A stretch of 64,000 bases of DNA from Paludibacteraceae bacterium (GTDB taxonomy: Bacteria; Bacteroidota; Bacteroidia; Bacteroidales; Paludibacteraceae). The stretch lies in assembly GCA_016302585.1 (NCBI GenBank), contig JAEDNI010000002.1:1-64000 (forward strand). The letters run 5' to 3'. The notes beneath the pieces were generated by a model. That model searched no databases. It was given only the letters and a program-made list of their open reading frames with translations, and was not told the origin of the DNA. Position 1 is the stretch's first letter, and the number at the start of each line of letters is the position of its first letter. The translations under genes and the position numbers were made by a program. Below are positions 59,286-64,000 of this stretch, piece by piece.

Positions 59286-59678
59286 ATGGTAATCATTCAG
59301 TTTAAGAAAGGTATCAAGGCGCTCATCGAGGTAGAGAAAGCCGATCTGCCGCCTATCGGAGCGAACGAATCGTATCAGTGCGCTATCTACAGCCAGACCC
59401 TGAATAAGCGTTTCGTTGCGTCGGGTCCCACGGAGGATGCGGAAGGCAAGTTGGTATTCGTCTGGCCGCACGGTGTAAAAACGGATGAACACGGGAAGAA
59501 TATCCCCGATCCGGAAGTGACTAACGGAACAGCGTCCATGCCGTTGGGCAGATACCAGTTGGAGTTGTATGCGACCGATAAGTCGTTTATGACGGACGGT
59601 AATCAGTTGGTAGAGGTGATCGATGTGAACATCCTTTCGTCCAACAGCGAAGACGCAAACGAAGGAACGAACGCTTAA
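59286..59678 (+). CDS. Putative baseplate/fibre structural protein
   Basis: 130 residues, beta-rich (MVIIQFKKGIKALIEVEKAD; LGRYQLELYATDKSFM), reminiscent of N-terminal domains of upper-baseplate proteins such as BppU. First of three small genes leading to the DGR target, probably forming its attachment platform. Assignment weak. Confidence 0.45.
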   Translation: MVIIQFKKGIKALIEVEKADLPPIGANESYQCAIYSQTLNKRFVASGPTEDAEGKLVFVWPHGVKTDEHGKNIPDPEVTNGTASMPLGRYQLELYATDKSFMTDGNQLVEVIDVNILSSNSEDANEGTNA

Positions 59679-59690
59679 TCACTCACGGCT

Positions 59691-59930
59691 ATGGAGATAA
59701 AAGTAATCAGTAAGTCCATTGGCATCCGTATGCGGTGCGATAACCAGACCGTCACGACGAGCGTGACGGCTTATGGCATACGTGTTCAGAGCGGTGTCGA
59801 TTGGAAGAAGATACGCGAGCTTGTAGCCGAGGGTGTGGAGTGGGGTAAGATAACAGGCGACATAGAGAACCAGACCGACCTCAAGGAACAGTTGGACGAG
59901 TTACGGGCACTTGCTTATGCAGGGCTATAA
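59691..59930 (+). CDS. Hypothetical structural protein
   Basis: 79 residues, beta N-terminus then acidic helix (VEWGKITGDIENQTDLKEQL), similar to short linkers in phage fibre genes. Not recognised. Confidence 0.5.
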   Translation: MEIKVISKSIGIRMRCDNQTVTTSVTAYGIRVQSGVDWKKIRELVAEGVEWGKITGDIENQTDLKEQLDELRALAYAGL

Positions 59931-59942
59931 ATTATTACGACT

Positions 59943-60383
59943 ATGAGATACAGAGTAAAAGATTACAGGGTACAGGCAGGTGAGAATATCGTGTGGCTGT
60001 ACTTCACCGCCCCGGAAGGCGTGACACTCACTTCCGATCCGGACAACGAGATAGAGGGATATATCCAACAAGCCGTCCGTCTGGTAGTGGACGAGAGCGC
60101 AGACATCGTGTTCTGCTCGTCCATGCAGAAACGTAAGTACATCCAATGGGCAAAAGCCAATGTCAATACCCGCGAGGTACGGCTGGCGTTCGACATCCCT
60201 TCCGGCAAGACAGTTGGAGAGAGCGACCAGTTCACGATTGAGATGGACTGGGGAGACGAGCCGACGGGATTGAGCGGAGGTGGAGGTGAATTAGAACCTG
60301 CTACCGATGCAGAGTATGCCTCTTTCAAGTCTCACATGGCAACTGAAATATCAAATATATTAACACCTATAACAGAAGAATAA
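59943..60383 (+). CDS. Hypothetical structural protein
   Basis: 146 residues, beta-rich (AGENIVWLYFTAPEGVTLTS; VRLVVDESADIVF) ending in a helix. It stops one base before the DGR target gene. Probably a fibre or adhesin adapter. Not recognised. Confidence 0.5.
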   Translation: MRYRVKDYRVQAGENIVWLYFTAPEGVTLTSDPDNEIEGYIQQAVRLVVDESADIVFCSSMQKRKYIQWAKANVNTREVRLAFDIPSGKTVGESDQFTIEMDWGDEPTGLSGGGGELEPATDAEYASFKSHMATEISNILTPITEE

Positions 60384-60384
60384 T

Positions 60385-61533
60385 ATGGCAGAAACCTACA
60401 ATGGAAACCATGTGGCTACGCTTGACATGGTGGAGGACTTGGTGCTTATGGCAATCTCCTCCGTAAAGTCTTGGACTACGGAAAATGTAGATAAGACTGA
60501 AATAATGAAGCATATCAAGGCTCAACTTGACAAAGCGAACAGGACAGTTATAGGCACTACTGCGGCGGAGAAATGCCAGTACCTTATAAATTGCATCGAC
60601 GCTATTACAGGTGCATTGCGAAGCGCAGGGGCGATTATCCCGGATGAAACTCCACTTGCTGAATACGCAACGCTCGTGCGGCAAATATCTGCAAGCGGTT
60701 ATGAGGTATGTATTCTCGGAAAGTCCGGCACTCATTACGCCGCAGACGAGTGGCTTGAGTATGAGCGCGTACACGGTACAACTCCGGAGACAGGCGCTGT
60801 GGTCGCCGTTATCACTCCTTTCCACTCATTTGTTATTGCTCCTGCAGGACAAGAAGGTTATAAAAACCTACAATGGGGAAATACAACCGATAACGTGACT
60901 GGCTTATACGGACAGCAAACGGGTTCGTTCATCAATGTTTTGCAAAACTCGCTTAACTTCCATTCGCTTGAGAACACGTACCGTATGCTTTTATGGTATG
61001 ACCCGGAGGTGTTGCCGCATTGCGATTATGACCCAAGCGACCCGGACAAAGATTATGGCTCATATGCCTGCATCCGTTTCGCTAATCATGCAGAAATGGA
61101 AAAAAGCTGTCAGCACCTTATGTATGACCAGCAGGTCTATATCGTGACGGAGGACACGGACGGAACGGCGAATGTATGCTACTATTGGGCAGGCAATCAA
61201 TATACCAAGCGTTTTGTTGTGCCTCGCGTAGCTAATAACATAACAGGCTCTCCGGCAGCAAAGCATGCTTGGACGCACGTTGCTTATGATGGTGATCCAC
61301 GCCAATGGACGCTACCGACGACTAACCACCTGCTGATGATGTACGTGTACTATACGCCTATCAACACGTGCCTTTCGGTATTAGACCGCAGCACTCTTCC
61401 GACGGGCTACTCGTGGAGTTGTCAGCAGAACAATGCCAACAACGCGTACTATGTGTCGATTCCGTCAGCGAACGTGAGCAACTACAACGGCAAGGGCACC
61501 ACATGCGCAGTTGTGCCAGTCGCCGCATTATAA
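60385..61533 (+). CDS. DGR target protein (variable C-terminus)
   Basis: 382 residues. Residues 1-100 are helical (phage attachment part), 110-320 beta/mixed, and the last ~50 residues (334-381) hold the variable repeat: WSCQQNNANNAYYVSI...NGKGT...AVVPVAA. The ending V(V/R)PVAA and the W-S...Y.V pattern fit the C-type-lectin-like fold of Bacteroidetes DGR targets. It probably displays a diversified ligand-binding face at the tail tip. Confidence 0.85.
   Translation: MAETYNGNHVATLDMVEDLVLMAISSVKSWTTENVDKTEIMKHIKAQLDKANRTVIGTTAAEKCQYLINCIDAITGALRSAGAIIPDETPLAEYATLVRQISASGYEVCILGKSGTHYAADEWLEYERVHGTTPETGAVVAVITPFHSFVIAPAGQEGYKNLQWGNTTDNVTGLYGQQTGSFINVLQNSLNFHSLENTYRMLLWYDPEVLPHCDYDPSDPDKDYGSYACIRFANHAEMEKSCQHLMYDQQVYIVTEDTDGTANVCYYWAGNQYTKRFVVPRVANNITGSPAAKHAWTHVAYDGDPRQWTLPTTNHLLMMYVYYTPINTCLSVLDRSTLPTGYSWSCQQNNANNAYYVSIPSANVSNYNGKGTTCAVVPVAAL
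61384..61525 (+). repeat. DGR variable repeat (VR)
   Basis: 142 nt matching the template at 62541-62679. Outside a 3-nt indel there are nine differences, and every one lies at an adenine of the template (A to G five, A to T three, A to C one). The last 19 nt (ending GTTGTGCCAGTCGCCG) are identical, as expected for the homing-initiation end. The affected codons are mostly AAC in the template. Confidence 0.95.
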
Positions 61534-61550
61534 TAGCCGCAAGGCTCAAT

Positions 61551-61564
61551 CGTGCGGCAGCACG
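61551..61564 (+). other. Hairpin downstream of VR
   Basis: CGTGC-GGCA-GCACG forms a perfect 5-bp stem with a 4-nt loop, 26 bp beyond the VR. DGRs such as that of Bordetella phage BPP-1 need a small hairpin or cruciform just past VR for efficient homing. This one could serve, though the distance is larger. Confidence 0.5.
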
Positions 61565-61596
61565 GATATGGTTTAATCAAAAAAAATAATGACAAT

Positions 61597-62046
61597 ATGA
61601 AAATAGAGGTAGAAAAATCTCCCAAAGAGAGCCTTCTGTACGACAAATATCCTTACGACACTGTAATATACTCGTACCCTTACGAAGATTGTAAGAGTGT
61701 CTATGAGTATGCGCTGGTGTACCGAGGGTATATTATAGCGTTCGGCGATGAAGACGGAAGAATCGGAGGTATCACAACGTCATACGAAAGCGGACATCTA
61801 TACGAAACGCTTTGCTGGGCTAAACATAGAAGGCCGGAGTTCTATGAAGAGTTGAAAAATTATGAGATCGCTCCGAAAGATTTTTCCATCGACAATGCCG
61901 AATTGGAAAAGCAAATAGAAGAAGCAAAGCGTAATAAGGAAATGCGGCAAAACGAGTATCGGAAAGATATGCTGATACGTGGTTTGGAAATCGCCAAATT
62001 TGCCCTTGAAAGGGAGCTTGAAAAAATTAAAAAAGAACATCCATAA
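61597..62046 (+). CDS. Hypothetical DGR-linked protein
   Basis: 149 residues from ATG 61597 (the longer frame from 61552 crosses the VR hairpin). N-terminal mixed region (YPYDTVIYSYPYEDCKSVYEYA), C-terminal long charged helix. It lies between VR and the Avd-like gene, where DGRs usually have nothing or an accessory gene. Not recognised. Confidence 0.6.
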   Translation: MKIEVEKSPKESLLYDKYPYDTVIYSYPYEDCKSVYEYALVYRGYIIAFGDEDGRIGGITTSYESGHLYETLCWAKHRRPEFYEELKNYEIAPKDFSIDNAELEKQIEEAKRNKEMRQNEYRKDMLIRGLEIAKFALERELEKIKKEHP

Positions 62047-62055
62047 ATCGCTCTC

Positions 62056-62454
62056 ATGCAATACAGTAACAAGTCAGCATTAAAAACGCCCATCATCAAC
62101 AGGGTAGTTTATCTCAATAAGCAGTTAGCCTACTACGGTAGGCTTTTGCCGCATGGCCGCAACCGAAAGAATGCCGCCGGAGAGGAGCAGATGACGGTTG
62201 ACATCCGCAGATGCTATTTCTATCCGCTGCTTGAAAAGGCAGGCGTTCTATTTACGTATGCCATGCGCCAACTGAAAGGGAAAGACTATCTAAAGCGTTC
62301 TATCGAACTGATAGAAGAAATACAAGCGCAATGCTATCTTATCATGGAATTGCGCGGATGGAGCGAAAAGGTATGTGCTGAATTAGATATGATTTGTGAT
62401 GACATCGCCAATCAACTATATGCTATTGCAGCCACCAAGAGCCAGAATCATTAA
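62056..62454 (+). CDS. avd: Avd-like DGR accessory protein
   Basis: 132 residues, four-helix-bundle-like and basic (LKTPIINRVVYLNKQLAYYG, FYPLLEKAGVLFTYAMRQLK, IQAQCYLIMELRGW). Size, helicity and place, directly before TR and reverse transcriptase, match Avd, which forms a pentamer and helps the reverse transcriptase start on the template RNA. Confidence 0.75.
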   Translation: MQYSNKSALKTPIINRVVYLNKQLAYYGRLLPHGRNRKNAAGEEQMTVDIRRCYFYPLLEKAGVLFTYAMRQLKGKDYLKRSIELIEEIQAQCYLIMELRGWSEKVCAELDMICDDIANQLYAIAATKSQNH

Positions 62455-62492
62455 GTCCAAGGACGAGAAATGAGCGTGCGATAATCTATATA

Positions 62493-63944
62493 ATGGAGAC
62501 TCCACTTGATAACCAAGTTACACCTACAGCGAGTCTTGACGACCACAGCACTCTTCCGACGGGCAACTCGTGGAGTTGTCAGCAGAACAATGCCAACAAC
62601 GCGTACTATGTGACGATTCCGTCAGCGAACGTGAACAACAACAACAAGAACAACACATACGCAGTTGTGCCAGTCGCCGAATCAGATAGGTTATTGGACT
62701 TGTTATTTGAAGCAGAGAGCGATTGTTGGAGGAATAAGAAAAGGCGTTTCGACGCCGCGAGGTTTCATTACAACCTCAAAGAGGTCTTTGATTTAGAGGA
62801 TAAAATTCGGAATCACATCTACGTTCCCGGCACAAGTGTTTGCTTTGTGCTCAACTATCCGAGATACAGAGAGGTATTTGCAGCAAAATATCGTGACCGC
62901 GTAGGTCATCACCTTGTCGCTCCATTCATTCTTTCTGTATCAGAGAAGGTACATGAGCACAATGGCAATATCAGCCACGGAAACAGGTGCAATCATTCCG
63001 CACAGACAGCAGCAGAGAAAATACAAAAGAACCTGCGTGAATACCCAGACGGAGTAGTCGCTACGATGGACGTAAGTGGATTCTTTATGAATATCGTGCG
63101 CAGCATGGCTTATGATGTGTTCGTTGATTTCAGCAAGAAGTTCGTGCCAACCGGGTACTCGGACGATGAAGTAACGGAACTGCTGCGACTGCTGTATATA
63201 TTCATCATGCACGACCCAACGAGTGATTGCTTGCGTCATAGTCCTATTTCTGCATGGAATAATGTAGCAAAGAATAAATCGCTGTTTGGGAATGATGGCA
63301 AGGGTTTGCCGATAGGTAATTTCTACTCGCAGTTGATTGCAAACCTTGTGCTTGCGGTATGGGGGATGGCGATACTTGCGCTTGGTCTCGATTGTAAGAT
63401 TACGCAGTTCGTGGACGATATGTGCATTGTTGCCGCGAATGCCGACATCATACGTAAAGTAAGAGAGGAATCAGAGCGCGTATTGAGTTCGCTCGGTCTG
63501 ACGCTACATCCGACAAAGTTCTATATTCAGCCAGTCCGTCACGGGGTACAGTTCTGCGGGCGTGTGATATACGCCGACAGGATGTACATCGGAAATAGAA
63601 CAGTCAGAGCCTGCAAGAATAGCATACGCCTTGCGATAGAGCATTGTTCATTGGAGAACGCCTACAAGTTACAATGCAGTTTCAACTCCTATGTGGGTTT
63701 CATGTGTCATTGTAGGTCTTATAATATACAGAAGATGCTTATGCAAATGGTGCTCGATAGCGACTACAAAAAATGGCTCTATTTCGAGGATCGGAAGGGG
63801 AAAATTGTCTGTGAGGTAAAGAATGAGTACAAGCCGAAGAATATCCGAATCAAAGAATTACACGAAATAAGAGAATATCAAAAATTATATGAATATGAAT
63901 ACAGTAGTAAATCAAAATGTAGTACCGAGCAACGCGCCGCGTAA
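62493..63944 (+). CDS. DGR reverse transcriptase, TR-containing ORF
   Basis: 483 residues as an open frame. After the TR-encoded part, RT blocks appear in order: YRDRVGHHLV (about 133-142), TMDVSGFFMNI (191-201, catalytic Asp193), GLPIGNFYSQLIANL (271-285, the DGR-type SQ in block 4), QFVDDM (305-310, the catalytic DD with FVDD), LGLTLHPTKFYIQPV and GVQFCGRVIY. No ATG lies between the TR and block 1-2, so the enzyme either begins at 62493 and includes TR-encoded residues or starts at a TTG near 62691-62697. It overlaps the next gene by 56 bp. Confidence 0.93.
   Translation: METPLDNQVTPTASLDDHSTLPTGNSWSCQQNNANNAYYVTIPSANVNNNNKNNTYAVVPVAESDRLLDLLFEAESDCWRNKKRRFDAARFHYNLKEVFDLEDKIRNHIYVPGTSVCFVLNYPRYREVFAAKYRDRVGHHLVAPFILSVSEKVHEHNGNISHGNRCNHSAQTAAEKIQKNLREYPDGVVATMDVSGFFMNIVRSMAYDVFVDFSKKFVPTGYSDDEVTELLRLLYIFIMHDPTSDCLRHSPISAWNNVAKNKSLFGNDGKGLPIGNFYSQLIANLVLAVWGMAILALGLDCKITQFVDDMCIVAANADIIRKVREESERVLSSLGLTLHPTKFYIQPVRHGVQFCGRVIYADRMYIGNRTVRACKNSIRLAIEHCSLENAYKLQCSFNSYVGFMCHCRSYNIQKMLMQMVLDSDYKKWLYFEDRKGKIVCEVKNEYKPKNIRIKELHEIREYQKLYEYEYSSKSKCSTEQRAA
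62541..62679 (+). repeat. DGR template repeat (TR)
   Basis: 139 nt nearly identical to VR except at adenines, with a run of AAC codons (six in nine codons at 62634-62660). It lies wholly inside the open frame of the reverse transcriptase, as its residues 17-63. Compared with VR it lacks one triplet in the (AAC)n-AAG stretch. Confidence 0.95.
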
Positions 63945-64000
63945 GGCTGCAATGCCACAAGGTGTATTATTCCGTTTCGGTTTTGAGCCGATACCGGGTA
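63889..64000 (+). CDS. Partial gene, 5' end only
   Basis: Opens at ATG 63889 inside the reverse transcriptase gene, in another frame, and runs off the window (at least 37 codons: MNMNTVVNQNVVPSNAPRKA, then MPQGVLFRFGFEPIPG). Too little to assign; it may be a further tail or accessory gene. Confidence 0.5.
   Translation, partial: MNMNTVVNQNVVPSNAPRKAAMPQGVLFRFGFEPIPG

Overview
The window is most of a tailed temperate bacteriophage (siphovirus-like, long tape measure, no contractile sheath seen) of a Bacteroidales host. The host call rests on promoters of the Bacteroidota type (-33 TTTG, -7 TAnnTTTG), the near absence of Shine-Dalgarno sequences, BACON domains, DUF3853/DUF4494/DUF4373 proteins and an arm-binding Bacteroidetes-type integrase. 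The left end (1-310) carries duplicated hairpins and is probably at or near the attachment site. The right end is open: it stops inside a gene just after a reverse transcriptase, and no endolysin was seen.

Layout. 311-2339 (minus strand) is the lysogeny block: tyrosine integrase and two HTH regulators, each overlapping the next by 4 bases. From 2450 an early rightward promoter drives regulators (2575-3638). Five copies of a conserved ~120-bp promoter module (R1-R5, at 3651, 8997, 16715, 23779, 33746) then head successive early-type operons: recombination (Rad50/SbcC-like ATPase, RecT-like annealing protein, metallo-beta-lactamase-fold protein, DnaQ-like exonuclease); replication (DUF4373 protein, DnaC-like loader) and DNA methylation (Dam, a frameshifted C5 methylase, an N4/N6 methylase); and several blocks of small unknown genes. 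Structural genes are not contiguous. Portal and minor head protein lie at 20019-23545, terminase at 31702-33680, and scaffold, capsid, connectors, tail tube, tape measure and tail proteins at 40577-57577, with early-type modules between them. Three late-type promoters (19961, 40450, 58676) share a 7-3-7 palindrome laid over the -33 box, so one unknown DNA-binding protein probably switches them together.

Most notable content. (1) A complete diversity-generating retroelement at 60385-63944: a target protein with a C-terminal variable repeat, an Avd-like helical protein, a template repeat and a reverse transcriptase. The template repeat lies inside the open reading frame of the reverse transcriptase and is one codon shorter than the variable repeat. 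(2) A 340-residue LAGLIDADG intein inserted exactly in the HPN/CxC motif of the minor head protein. (3) A four-gene overlapping cassette directly upstream of terminase (26979-31689): opine-dehydrogenase-like NAD enzyme, glutamine-synthetase-fold amidoligase, ParB/Srx-fold protein and ATP-grasp ligase. It looks like a biosynthetic or conjugating pathway with no described product and is my main candidate for a new system. (4) Five DNA-transaction proteins that end in QLxLF or QLxLFD, the beta-sliding-clamp binding peptide. (5) An initiator-like tRNA and a tRNA-like gene with a 15-nt anticodon loop between tail genes, a probable structured small RNA at 19817-19942, BACON domains on both capsid and tail tube, and a minus-strand moron pair in the tail/lysis region. 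Two genes contain in-frame amber codons and one methylase a one-base frameshift. TAG is nevertheless the normal terminator of several other genes, so wholesale recoding is unlikely.

All function calls come from reading sequence motifs; no database search was run.
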